DNA from: Rhizobium sp. GN54
GTDB taxonomy: Bacteria; Pseudomonadota; Alphaproteobacteria; Rhizobiales; Rhizobiaceae
DNA: 64,000 nucleotides
Reading direction: 5' to 3'
Assembly (NCBI RefSeq): GCF_021026345.1
Contig: NZ_JAJNCZ010000013.1
Span: 1-64,000 of the forward strand
Shown here: piece by piece, positions 24,441 to 33,418 of the stretch
Layout: each line of letters begins with the position of its first letter
Position numbering within the stretch: position 1 is the stretch's first letter
Position numbers and translations under genes: made by a program
Notes under the pieces: model-generated
What the model saw: only the letters and a program-made list of their open reading frames with translations
Told to the model about the DNA's origin: nothing
Databases searched by the model: none

Positions 24441-25637
24441 TCATAAAATCCCGCGCCAGGCGAAGTTGTCGATGATGCTGCCGGCAAAGCGGCTGCTGCG
24501 TCCGTTCTCGGCCGCCACGATCATCGCCTCCGCCGCCCAGCGGTAGTCGAGTGTTTCCGGGTCAAGCTCTTCCCATGAGCGGACCAGCGTCTCGCCGACA
24601 AGGTCGCGCGCCTCTTCCAGCGCCGACTTCAGGGCAAAATGCCGGCCTTCGTTGCCGCTGAGCGAGACCGAAAGCTGTCGTTCCAGTTCATCTTCCGACA
24701 GTTGGCTCCTGATGTCCCGGAACTCGCGCGGATCAAGATCGGAAAGCTCGCGTTCGAAAAGCAGCACCTGGTAGATTTCAATCAGGACGTCGAACAGGGC
24801 CCCCGCGAAAGGCTTGGAGAGATCGTGCACTTCTGCGCTGACGTCGCCCATCCGCAGCGAATGGCTGAAGAGCCGCACCTGCTTCTCGTCGGATAGCTCG
24901 CCGAAGCGATCAAGCTCGTTGGCGATCAGGAGGTTGCCACGCGTCCGCCGCAGAAGCAGGTCGAGCGCCGTGTCGAAGTGCAGCAGCCCGATGAGCCCGA
25001 TGAAGTCGGCGACAGCCTCGTGGTAGCCGTAGTATTCATGCGGAGGGTCGAACCGGGGGGCGCCCATCACACCGAAGATGATCAGGTGCCCGATCTCGTG
25101 GGCGACGGAGTCGAAATTCAGCGCGAAGGGCTGCGGTTCGCCGCGCGCCAGATCCTCCCCCATTTCCAGAAAGCCATAGCCCGACTGCGCATTGTCCCAG
25201 TGCAGGCGCGGCACGATCTCGAGCCGGTCGTAGGTCTGTTCGAAGAACCAGGGGATTTCACGGCCGAGGTAGCTTTCGCAGATGTCGAGCACGCGCCGGA
25301 CGCAGGCATAGGCGTGTGCCGCCTCGAATTCCGGCGTGCCGATCGGAATCGTGTCGAAGTGACCGTCCGCGCCTGCCGTTGCAGGTGGCAGCAGGGCGCC
25401 GGCATAGGGAGGCAGGTAGGGAAACTGGTAGGGTTGCTTCTCGGTCTGCGGGGCGATCACGTACATCCGGTGGTCGGCTGGTCCCGGGCCGATCCGCTCG
25501 GGCGGAGTGGAAATCCAGATCGTCTCCGGACGCTCATAGCCGGGAATGAAAGGGGGCTGCGGGAAAACGAGGAAGCGCGTTCCAAGGCGGGAATCCGCGG
25601 TCCTCTCGCCAGACTGCCATTGTCCGGTAGAATCCAT
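24441..25637 (-). CDS. Gluzincin-type HExxH metallopeptidase homologue in the YcaO operon
   Basis: This 398-residue protein has HEIGH (His180, Glu181, His184) followed 23 residues later by HEAVAD (Glu207, Asp211). This matches the HExxH plus downstream Glu/Asp arrangement of thermolysin- and fungalysin-type gluzincins. The segment SVAHEIGHLIIFGVMG is hydrophobic around the zinc site. There is no signal peptide, so it should act in the cytoplasm. The N terminus is Pro-rich (FPQPPFIPGYERPETIW). It is located 49 bases downstream of tfuA. Removing a leader from a modified peptide is the obvious hypothesis. It is not proven, and a non-peptidase role of the fold is possible. Confidence 0.75.
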   Translation of the reverse strand: MDSTGQWQSGERTADSRLGTRFLVFPQPPFIPGYERPETIWISTPPERIGPGPADHRMYVIAPQTEKQPYQFPYLPPYAGALLPPATAGADGHFDTIPIGTPEFEAAHAYACVRRVLDICESYLGREIPWFFEQTYDRLEIVPRLHWDNAQSGYGFLEMGEDLARGEPQPFALNFDSVAHEIGHLIIFGVMGAPRFDPPHEYYGYHEAVADFIGLIGLLHFDTALDLLLRRTRGNLLIANELDRFGELSDEKQVRLFSHSLRMGDVSAEVHDLSKPFAGALFDVLIEIYQVLLFERELSDLDPREFRDIRSQLSEDELERQLSVSLSGNEGRHFALKSALEEARDLVGETLVRSWEELDPETLDYRWAAEAMIVAAENGRSSRFAGSIIDNFAWRGIL

Positions 25638-25686
25638 GCTGGCGCCCCCGCCTTCTCCCCGTCGCCGGGGATGACCGAAGTTATCC

Positions 25687-26478
25687 TTAAGTCATTTTAC
25701 TGTTGTCTGCAAGTATTGTTGCAATATCGTCATCCCACAGCCCTGCCGCGTCGAGGTCATACGCCCATGCCTCGGTCAACCGGAAGGGTGGGGTGTCAGG
25801 GCGTCGCAGGACCAACTCCGGGTAGCGGGAGAGCCTCGTCAACAGTCCGAGCGCGTCCTCGCGCTTGCGGTCGAGCGCCCCGGACGGGAGCCAGTCCGCA
25901 AGGCGATCCAGCGCGTCAGCGGCTACAGGAAGCAGTGTGGCTCGTGCTTCTGCGAGAAGGCGCGCATAGCTGCGATCGACGAAGTGCATGTTGCGGGCCT
26001 GCGCTTCGAGTGCGCGCTGCTCGGGCATGGTCAGGATCCCGGCGCGCACCGCGCGGCGCAGCGTCAGGCGGATGTTGATCAACGCCTCGCTCAGCGGCGC
26101 GGCACCAAGCTCAGGCGGGCACATGGCCACCGCGACCTCGTCGTCATCCGCCAGGGGCGTGAGGGCGTACCACCGGTAGATGAAGCCGTGGCCCTGCATG
26201 CCGACCGCGGCCAGCTCCGCCGCCCGGAGCGCGCCCATGCTGGCCGCCCCGAACACCGGGATCCCTTTCGCAAGCGCCCAGAGGATCTCCTTGTGGCGGA
26301 CTGCCGGGGCCGTTGCGAACGAGCCGTCGATCAGTACGATCGCCCTTGGAGCGTATGCCCGCACCGCGCGCACGACGGAACCCTGTTCAGCCGGCGGCAA
26401 ATAGACCGCATCGAGAATTTCGGCGGCTTCGGCGCGCCGCATTGTCGGTCCGAGGAAGACGACCAGCTCACCAGCCAT
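25687..26478 (-). CDS. TfuA-like protein
   Basis: This 263-residue protein has the TfuA domain at its N terminus: LVVFLGPTMRRAEAAEIL, YLPPAEQGSVVRAV, IVLIDGSFATAPAVRHKEIL and PVFGAASMGALRAAELAAVG. These are the conserved blocks of TfuA-like proteins. In characterised systems they partner a YcaO enzyme, including trifolitoxin in Rhizobium and thioamide formation on methyl-coenzyme M reductase and thioamidated peptides. The start at 26478 follows the YcaO stop by 4 bases; codons upstream in the long frame are a shadow of YcaO. The C-terminal 100 residues are helical and less conserved. Confidence 0.92.
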   Translation of the reverse strand: MAGELVVFLGPTMRRAEAAEILDAVYLPPAEQGSVVRAVRAYAPRAIVLIDGSFATAPAVRHKEILWALAKGIPVFGAASMGALRAAELAAVGMQGHGFIYRWYALTPLADDDEVAVAMCPPELGAAPLSEALINIRLTLRRAVRAGILTMPEQRALEAQARNMHFVDRSYARLLAEARATLLPVAADALDRLADWLPSGALDRKREDALGLLTRLSRYPELVLRRPDTPPFRLTEAWAYDLDAAGLWDDDIATILADNSKMT

Positions 26479-26482
26479 CGCC

Positions 26483-27697
26483 TCACTCTCCGCCGAGATC
26501 TTTGAGTGGCGGTACGACGAGGCGGACAACCTCGATGTCCGGATCCTTGCCGCTGTGGAGGGGCACCACGAGTGCCGCGAGCGCTCCGGCCGCCTTGAGC
26601 GCGGCCAGCAAGGCTGCCAGCGCGGCAGCGCCCGAAGCCGGTACGTTGCGCTCTGCGGGAAGTGCTGCCGTCTCGCCTGGCGACCGGAACGCGCGTCGGC
26701 GCGCATCCAGATATGCGCGGTCATGGCGCTCGGGATAGGACATGCGGGTGATGTCCTCGCGCGCGCCGGCCAGCGCCGTCACCCGTGCCTGTGCCGCTTC
26801 CGTCAGAGCCGCCGCCAGCGCGCCGTCATAGGTGAAATCGCACGCGAACCCCTCGCCCGGCATCGGCGCGATCTCCCGATGGCCCTCGGTCTCGATGACC
26901 TGACAGCGAAAGACAGGGAGATCGTGGCCGGTCGGGACCAGCCAAATGCCTGCGACGAGATCCGATGCCGAAAGCCGGTCCAAGGCCTGCGACGCAAGCG
27001 GTCCATCGATGCTGGAGGGATCGATCCGAAGCTCCGGGTAGGAGCGTGGATAGCGTTCCGCCACTGCGACGCCCGCCCTCTCCAGGACCTCGAGCGCCGC
27101 ATGGATGATCGCAGCAAGCGTGGTCCGACCGGCGGCGAGCCCCCGTGACGAGCGTGGAAACGCTATCGGATGTGGCGAGGGAAGCGTGTAGACCGTGTCG
27201 ACCATCGCGACGGGAACCGGCAGGATGCGCGCGGTGAAGAGGTCGTAGCCCTCCGTCCAGCCAAGTCGCAACTGGTCCCAGCCGGCATCGAAGCCGTGCA
27301 CGCGGCAACCGGCGTAGAGGTTGCGAACCTCGTCTCCCAGATCGCGCGCGCTGGCGACCTTGATGCGCTCGGGTGCGATCCGCTCCGCTGCCCAGCTCTC
27401 GATCGCCTCCATCAGCGCCGATGCCGCTGCCTCGATGATGTTGGCGCCCTTGCCCTGGGAGACGGCGTTGGACAGCGAAAGCGGCCGCACCACCTGGGCC
27501 ACCGCGACGCCGGCGCGATCGAGACGGGTCAGCGATCCGACGCGCATGATTCCGAAGCGCCGGCGCGCGGACAGAAGTGCACGGACGAGTTCTTCGGTGG
27601 CGTCCGGGTCCCGTCCCCGGAAATGGCTATTGGCGGCGATGTCCCGCTCGAGGCGCGCTCCCAGTTGAGCGGCCGTTACCGCATGGGCCCCGTTCAT
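26483..27697 (-). CDS. YcaO-domain protein (ATP-dependent backbone modification)
   Basis: This 404-residue YcaO enzyme has the ATP/Mg-binding signature SQGKGANIIEAAASALMEAI followed by ESWAAERI. The C-terminal-half motif ALTEAAQARVTALAGAREDI is typical of the family. YcaO proteins activate peptide-bond amides with ATP to form azolines, thioamides or amidines. There is no fused E1-like/ocin-ThiF partner, but a TfuA gene follows directly, pointing to TfuA-dependent chemistry such as thioamidation. The C terminus ends LVVPPLKDLGGE, without the PxPxP tail of azoline-forming TOMM enzymes. Its ATG overlaps the cyclase stop (ATGA, 27694-27697). Confidence 0.93.
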   Translation of the reverse strand: MNGAHAVTAAQLGARLERDIAANSHFRGRDPDATEELVRALLSARRRFGIMRVGSLTRLDRAGVAVAQVVRPLSLSNAVSQGKGANIIEAAASALMEAIESWAAERIAPERIKVASARDLGDEVRNLYAGCRVHGFDAGWDQLRLGWTEGYDLFTARILPVPVAMVDTVYTLPSPHPIAFPRSSRGLAAGRTTLAAIIHAALEVLERAGVAVAERYPRSYPELRIDPSSIDGPLASQALDRLSASDLVAGIWLVPTGHDLPVFRCQVIETEGHREIAPMPGEGFACDFTYDGALAAALTEAAQARVTALAGAREDITRMSYPERHDRAYLDARRRAFRSPGETAALPAERNVPASGAAALAALLAALKAAGALAALVVPLHSGKDPDIEVVRLVVPPLKDLGGE

Positions 27698-30600
27698 GGG
27701 CCGGGCGCCGGGGCTTTGATCCCAAGTCGCTTCAAGTCCAGGCGCGCACGTGAGACGAGCGCCGAAGCGTGCTGCTCGGTCGCGACCTGCAGCGCACGGC
27801 CAAGGTCCAGCGCGATCGCCTTTTCCGGCTCCTGGCGGGCATGGCGAAGAAGGGCCCGCTGCCGGAGCAGCTCTGCGAGCCAGAAGACCTGGCCGCTGCC
27901 GATCGAGGCATCGATCGCGCCGTCCAGGATGGACAGGGCCTCGTCGTTGCGGCCGGTTCGCTCGAACAGTTCAGCCCGCATCCCTTCATAGACCGGGGCG
28001 CCCTCGTATGTGGCGATCTCGCGCTGTCGTTTCAGCCCGGCCTCGAATTCCGCCAGGCCGGCTTCCGCGTCCTTGCTCAGGCCGCGCGCCCAGGCGCGAA
28101 ACAGCGCTGCCTTGGCGAGGACGCCGGGTACGGCTTCGGCGAGTTCGGCGATCCTGTCCGCAGCCGAAATCACGCCGGCATGATCGTCCCGATAGCGCTT
28201 CAGCTCGATATCGAATTCCAGCGCATGAAGGAGGCTGTTCAAATGGTTGACGTGCTCGGCCCATTGCTTCGCCGCGTTGATGCTCTTCGACGATCCGGCG
28301 TCGTCGCCGATGAACCAGAGGGAGAAGGCCCGTTCGCCCAGGCCGCAGACCCGCGCATCGTGGCCGCCATAGCGGCCGCGACTGAAGCGCGCCCGGCTCT
28401 CGTCGTAGAGCCTGAGGCCGTCCTCAACGCATTTCAGGCAGTGCAGATGCCGTCCGGCATCTTCGTTCGTCGCCCAGGCGCAATGGAGCGACTGAAGCCG
28501 GACCTCGGGGTCTGCCGAGCCTTCGAGGTCGCGGACGAGGATGTCGGAGCGGGCGCGCTGCGTCTCGTAGTCGGGCGCGGTGAACCACCAGCCCCAATAG
28601 AGCGGGAACCATTTCGCGCGATCCTGGTCCTTGTGTTCGGCGCACAGCGATACGCCCCGTTCGTAGATCGAGCGCGCTTGCTCGCCCCCTCGCCCGAAGA
28701 GCGCCGCCGCAACCGGCCCGCGGATCGCGAGAAGGCGAAGCATCAGGTCATCCGCGTCGTCGCCTTTTCCCGCCTGCGCAAGCTGCTTCTCGGCAGCGTC
28801 CAGCAAATGCTCGGCTTCGTACATGGCCGATCGGAACCCACAGGCCTCGGCCGCCTGAATTCCGTAGCGCGCCGCCTCGAGCGGCTGGCCGGCCAGCTCG
28901 AAGTGCCACGCCATGGTTTCATCGGGGAGCGGTGAAACCGAACCTGCCTGGACAAGGCGGGCGATGCGCCCGTGGATCTGCCGCCGTTCCGATTTCAGGA
29001 GGCTGTCATAGGCTGCCTCCTGGATGAGGACGTGGCAGAACCGGTCGTTTGCGCCCGCGGACTTCCGCCGCAAGATGCCGGCGTGAACGAGTTTCTCGAG
29101 CGCCTCGTCCAAGGAAATGGGAAGCTGTTCGGGCTCCATGACGGCAACGAGGAGCTTCCGTCGGAATTCCCGCCCGATGACGCTCGCGATTTGCGCAACG
29201 CGCCTCAGCGGTCCAAGGTCGGCGAGCCGGGTCGAGATGAGGTCGCGCAGATTGATGACGCCATCGCGGAGCGGCGCTTCCCATCCGGCCCGATCCTGGG
29301 CGCCGTCCTTCGCGCGTTCCCTGAGCAACAGGGCGAGCTGTTCGGCAAACAGGGGCACGCCGTCGCTCTTCTCATAGACAAAGGCGGCAAGCCCGTCCGG
29401 AGGCGTCGTCTCCCAGATGCCCTCGATCAGTTCCGAGGTGGCTTCAGCCGTGAGGCCGGATAACGGCATCGCGAGAACATTCGGATCGTCCAGAAGATGT
29501 TGCTCGATGGCATCGCGGGACGTTGCAAGGGTCAGGACAGGCCTTGCCGCGATCCATTCAGGCAGGCGAGCGACAAGCGCACTCGTGAGTGTGTCGGCCC
29601 AGTGGAGATCCTCGATCACGATCAGGAGGGGCTTCGACACGGCGGTGGAGGTCAGCACGGCAAGCATGGCCTCGACGGCGCGGGCCCGGATTTCCTCGTC
29701 GGAGAGATCGATCGACCAGGTCTCGTCGGACGATTCCTGCGCCTTGCCGAGCATCAGGAACGCAACGATCCCGGCATCGAGTTCGCCCACCTCGCAACTG
29801 AGGGATCGCAAGTAACGAACGATCGCATCCCGGTCCGGTTCGGCCTGCCTGCTCGCCTCTGCGACAAGCTGCCTGATGAGCTCCAGGAAGGGATGAAGCG
29901 GTTTGGTGCGGCCCCGGGGCTGGCACTGGAATACGACCGTGTCCACGCCCTGCCTTTCAAGGCCGCGACGGAACTCGGTGATGAGCCGCGATTTCCCGAT
30001 GCCGGCGTTGCCATGCAGGAACACGAACTGGCCGTTGCCGCCTATGGCTCGGGCCCAGCGTCGCTGGCACAGCCCGATCTCCTCGACGCGGCCGACCAGG
30101 GGCGTCGAGACACGCCGGGAAGCCGTGAAGCGATCGGGCGGCTGCCGTCGGGCGATCGGTCGCCATAACGCGACCGGCTCCTCGAAACCCTTGATCTGCC
30201 GATGCCCGATTTCCTCGAACTCGAACGTTCCGGTGGTCAGCCGATAGGTCGCCTCCGCGACCGCGATGGTGTTCGGCGCAGCCTCGGACTGGATGCGGGC
30301 GGCAAGTGCAGGGGCGATGCCGATGACCTCGGTATGTTGGGGTAGCGTCGGATTTGAAGCATCCGCGAGGACGACCACGCCGGTGGCGACGCCGACCCTG
30401 ACTTTCAGGCTGGATCCGAACTGCTGCTCGCATCGCTCGACGATCTCAAGGGCCGAGACGAGCGCACATTCGGCGGCATCCTCGCTCGGCTGGGGAAACC
30501 CGAAAAAGGCACAACCGCCATCACCCTGGATCCATTCAAGGTAACCGCTGTTGTTCCTGATGACCGCGGCCGCCTCGTTGTGGAGCGTCCGTTGCATGTC

Positions 30601-30729
30601 GCCGAAATCTTCAGGATCAAGCTGGTGCAGCAAGGCGGTCGAGCCAACAATGTCGTAGAAGAGTGCGGTGACCTGCCTGCGTTCTCCCGAAAGGGCACCG
30701 GTATGTATTTGTCGACCTGCTTTGGACAT
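27694..30729 (-). CDS. Nucleotide cyclase / AAA (STAND-like) / TPR fusion, first gene of the YcaO operon
   Basis: This 1011-residue cytoplasmic protein has three parts. A class III cyclase domain (residues about 15-190) carries metal-binding aspartates Asp26 (LFYDIVGST) and Asp70 (QGDGGCAFFGFP). A P-loop domain has FVFLHGNAGIGKSRLITEFR and LLIVIEDLHWADT. TPR-like helices fill the C-terminal 400 residues. In the cyclase active site the usual Asn of NLAAR reads ALAAR (IAPALAARIQ), so catalysis is doubtful or altered. Such fusions normally sense a partner and regulate. ATGA coupling to YcaO makes it part of the modification system. The AT-rich stretch 30730-30896 before it should hold the promoter. 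Confidence 0.9.
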   Translation of the reverse strand: MSKAGRQIHTGALSGERRQVTALFYDIVGSTALLHQLDPEDFGDMQRTLHNEAAAVIRNNSGYLEWIQGDGGCAFFGFPQPSEDAAECALVSALEIVERCEQQFGSSLKVRVGVATGVVVLADASNPTLPQHTEVIGIAPALAARIQSEAAPNTIAVAEATYRLTTGTFEFEEIGHRQIKGFEEPVALWRPIARRQPPDRFTASRRVSTPLVGRVEEIGLCQRRWARAIGGNGQFVFLHGNAGIGKSRLITEFRRGLERQGVDTVVFQCQPRGRTKPLHPFLELIRQLVAEASRQAEPDRDAIVRYLRSLSCEVGELDAGIVAFLMLGKAQESSDETWSIDLSDEEIRARAVEAMLAVLTSTAVSKPLLIVIEDLHWADTLTSALVARLPEWIAARPVLTLATSRDAIEQHLLDDPNVLAMPLSGLTAEATSELIEGIWETTPPDGLAAFVYEKSDGVPLFAEQLALLLRERAKDGAQDRAGWEAPLRDGVINLRDLISTRLADLGPLRRVAQIASVIGREFRRKLLVAVMEPEQLPISLDEALEKLVHAGILRRKSAGANDRFCHVLIQEAAYDSLLKSERRQIHGRIARLVQAGSVSPLPDETMAWHFELAGQPLEAARYGIQAAEACGFRSAMYEAEHLLDAAEKQLAQAGKGDDADDLMLRLLAIRGPVAAALFGRGGEQARSIYERGVSLCAEHKDQDRAKWFPLYWGWWFTAPDYETQRARSDILVRDLEGSADPEVRLQSLHCAWATNEDAGRHLHCLKCVEDGLRLYDESRARFSRGRYGGHDARVCGLGERAFSLWFIGDDAGSSKSINAAKQWAEHVNHLNSLLHALEFDIELKRYRDDHAGVISAADRIAELAEAVPGVLAKAALFRAWARGLSKDAEAGLAEFEAGLKRQREIATYEGAPVYEGMRAELFERTGRNDEALSILDGAIDASIGSGQVFWLAELLRQRALLRHARQEPEKAIALDLGRALQVATEQHASALVSRARLDLKRLGIKAPAPGP

Positions 30730-30896
30730 CGAACAGCCCGCAAGATTTTAACACTGCCACGAATGCCGCAGCACTATCGTATCCAAACTCAATCTCGACC
30801 GCGAGCCCCAGCGGCGAACAAAAATCATGTTGTATTGTCGTGGAAAGGACAGGTCTGCTCGTCCAGATTATCGGACGATTCTCGTCACAACACACA

Positions 30897-31718
30897 TCAT
30901 GACACGATGTCGTAGAGGAAGCGCAGGCAAACGGTCATCAGGAAGAGGCCGAAGAACAGCTCGAGTTGTCGCTTCTCCAACCCATGGGCCGCCCGAACGC
31001 CGAAGCGCGTGGTGAGGAATGACGTCGGCAGCATGAGTAGAAAGCCGAGAAGCGAGACATAGCCGAGTGCATCCGGCGGCAACCCCGCCTTGCCCCAGCC
31101 GGCAAAGACATATCCGATGGCTCCGGGTATCGATATCAGCACGCCCACGCCTGCCGACGTGGCGACCGCACGATGGATCGGCGTGCCGAAGAGCGACAGG
31201 ATCAGGTTCGAGATCGCGCCGCCGCCGATTCCCATGAGGGAGGAGAGGAAGCCGATCATCACGCCGAATAAGCGCATCAGGCCCGCGCCCGGCAAGGTGC
31301 TTGCAACGCTCCAGCCGGAACCGCGCAACATCCGCACCGAGACCACCCCGGCGACACCGATGAAAACGAGCTTGAAGACCCAAGGATCGGAGTAGCGTGC
31401 GACCACCGAACCGATGCACACCCCGACCAGGATCGGCAGCGCCCACTGCCGAAGTGTCTTGATGTCGATCGCACCGCGCAGGTAGTGGCCGCGTGCCGAC
31501 TGCAGGGACGTCGGCACGATCAGTGCAAGCGAGGTGCCGACCGCAAGCGGCATTCGCACCGCGTCGTCGACGCCGAGAAGGCCGAAAGCCTCGTAGAGCA
31601 CAGGAACGGAGACCGCGCCCCCACCCACCCCGAAAAGGCCGGCCAGGAAGCCGACTGCGGCTCCCGCAACAAGAAGCAGGCCGCCAAGGGCCAGAAGCGT
31701 CTCCAGATCGAATGGCAT
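30897..31718 (-). CDS. TauE/SafE-family sulfite/organic anion exporter
   Basis: This 273-residue protein has about eight hydrophobic helices and the two TauE/SafE repeats: AGLFGVGGGAVSVPVLYEAF in the N-terminal half and GFLSSLMGIGGGAISNLILS in the second half. It would export sulfite, sulfoacetate or a similar small anion. It is the last gene after GntR, ABC permease, ATPase and binding protein on the same strand, so it may remove a by-product (for example sulfite) of the compound taken up. Confidence 0.9.
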   Translation of the reverse strand: MPFDLETLLALGGLLLVAGAAVGFLAGLFGVGGGAVSVPVLYEAFGLLGVDDAVRMPLAVGTSLALIVPTSLQSARGHYLRGAIDIKTLRQWALPILVGVCIGSVVARYSDPWVFKLVFIGVAGVVSVRMLRGSGWSVASTLPGAGLMRLFGVMIGFLSSLMGIGGGAISNLILSLFGTPIHRAVATSAGVGVLISIPGAIGYVFAGWGKAGLPPDALGYVSLLGFLLMLPTSFLTTRFGVRAAHGLEKRQLELFFGLFLMTVCLRFLYDIVS

Positions 31719-31748
31719 GGTGGATTGGTTCCTGCTTGAATTGGGGGA

Positions 31749-32471
31749 TCAGACGTCCGACATCGTCTCTTCGTAAATCTTCAGGGTCAGCAGGTATTGC
31801 CCTTGAAGGGCCTCCACGGCTCGCACCGTCTCGCCCGCCAGTGCCGCATCCACGATCGCCTGATGCTCTTCAATGCTGCGCCGGCGCGGATGGGTGTTCG
31901 CCATGGAGATGAAGCGGTACCGTTCGCTGAGCAGCATGAGTTCCTCGGCAAAACGCAGAAGATGCCGTGAGCCGCAGTTGGCGATCAGGGCCCGATGAAA
32001 GATGCGATGGCGTTCTTCCCAAATGCTGTTGTCCGGCGCCGGCATCCCCGGTTCCGTGTGCTCGAAGTAATGTATCGGCGTATTGCGGAGACGGTGATTG
32101 GCGAGGATCACCGCGTCCTCCCAGGCCTCCGTCCGGTTGCGGATCGATTCCTCCAAAGCCTTGCCCTCGACCCAGCAGCGGGTGTGGACGATGTCGCGGA
32201 AATCCTCCAGCGAAATAGGCGGCACGAAGAAGCCACGCAGATCCTCGCGATCCACCAGCCGTTCGGAGGAGAGCCGATTGAGTGCTTCGCGCACCGGATT
32301 GGTGCCCGCCGAATAGCGTTCGGCAATCTGGTCGATCAGGAGCTTGTGGCCGGGTTCGAGCACGCCCCGCACGATGTCTCGCTTCAGGGCGTGGTAGACC
32401 GTCGTGGCTGCGGTCTCCTTCTCAACCCGCCGCGGCACTACGCGGCGGGGGGCACTCGTGCGGGTCGTCAT
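31749..32471 (-). CDS. GntR-family regulator with FCD domain (FadR/VanR type)
   Basis: This 240-residue protein has an N-terminal winged helix (HALKRDIVRGVLEPGHKLLI, then SAGTNPVREALNRLSSERLV) and a C-terminal FCD all-helical ligand domain. The FCD metal-ligand pattern is present (ERHRIFHRALIANCGSRHLL, EEHQAIVDAAL). It lies within the ABC-transporter gene set and probably responds to the imported acid. An inverted repeat upstream of the binding-protein gene (35392-35425) is the likely operator. Confidence 0.92.
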   Translation of the reverse strand: MTTRTSAPRRVVPRRVEKETAATTVYHALKRDIVRGVLEPGHKLLIDQIAERYSAGTNPVREALNRLSSERLVDREDLRGFFVPPISLEDFRDIVHTRCWVEGKALEESIRNRTEAWEDAVILANHRLRNTPIHYFEHTEPGMPAPDNSIWEERHRIFHRALIANCGSRHLLRFAEELMLLSERYRFISMANTHPRRRSIEEHQAIVDAALAGETVRAVEALQGQYLLTLKIYEETMSDV

Positions 32472-32518
32472 CGGCTTTGACTTCCTATCCTATGCTTTCG
32501 GAACATGGCACCTGTACA

Positions 32519-33418
32519 TCATCGCCGGTCGTCAATACCCGTGACCGACGCGCGATGCCAGAAGACAAGCCTGCGCTCGAGGACAACCACTGTCCAGAAC
32601 ACCAGGAAGCCGAGGACGCTGAGATACAGGATCAGCGAGAACACGCGCGGTGTCTGGAGCTGGCTTGCAGCCACGCGGATCAGTTCTCCAAAGCCCTTGC
32701 CGCCGCCGAGGAATTCAGCCGTGATGGCGCCCGCCATCACGCCGACCGCGCCAATCTTGAGGCCAGTGAAAATCTGCGGCAGGCCGGTCGGGATCTTCAT
32801 GCGAAACAGTGTCTGCCAGCGGCTTGCGCCGAGTGTCCGGAAAAGCATGCGCGCATTCTCGTCCGCGGCGTGCAGCCCCGCCGCCGTCCCGACAACGATC
32901 GGAAAGGTGGCGATGAAGGCAGCCAGTGCAACTTTCGACGCTATGCCGAAACCGAGCCAGGCCAGAAAGAGCGGTGCGAAAGCAACCTTCGGCATGGTGT
33001 CGATGGCGACGAGATAGGGCAGTACAGCACGCTCGCCAAAGGCGGTTTCTCCGACCAGAACGCCCAGCGAAAAGCCGATGGCGATGGCGAAGAGGAAGCC
33101 CCAGAGCACTTCCTTCGTGGTCGTCCACAGTGCCGACAGCATGTAGCCGCCGGTCAGGATGTTCTTGCCGACGACGACGATGTCATGCCCCACTTCTGCG
33201 GGAGATGGCAGGATGATGCGCGAGACCACCTCGAAATGATGGACCGCCCACCAGGCGGCAATGACGGTGAACAGCAGCCCCGCCATGGCGACGACGCGGG
33301 GGATGCGATCGATCCAGGCGACCTGTTCGCTCCAGACGGTATCGGGAAAGACACCCGCCTCGACGGTGACCGGGCGGCCGAGGACGCGGGGGGCGGTTTC
33401 TGTATCGAAAGGTTTCAT
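32519..33418 (-). CDS. ABC transporter permease, SsuC/ThiX-like
   Basis: This 299-residue inner-membrane protein has six predicted helices and the EAA-like cytoplasmic loop characteristic of the SsuC/NrtB/TauC group (GASRWQTLFRMKIPTGLPQI, preceded by VGTAAGLHAADENARMLFRT). The ATG overlaps the ATPase stop (ATGA at 33415-33418). It forms an importer with the adjacent ATPase and NMT1-like binding protein. Confidence 0.92.
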   Translation of the reverse strand: MKPFDTETAPRVLGRPVTVEAGVFPDTVWSEQVAWIDRIPRVVAMAGLLFTVIAAWWAVHHFEVVSRIILPSPAEVGHDIVVVGKNILTGGYMLSALWTTTKEVLWGFLFAIAIGFSLGVLVGETAFGERAVLPYLVAIDTMPKVAFAPLFLAWLGFGIASKVALAAFIATFPIVVGTAAGLHAADENARMLFRTLGASRWQTLFRMKIPTGLPQIFTGLKIGAVGVMAGAITAEFLGGGKGFGELIRVAASQLQTPRVFSLILYLSVLGFLVFWTVVVLERRLVFWHRASVTGIDDRR

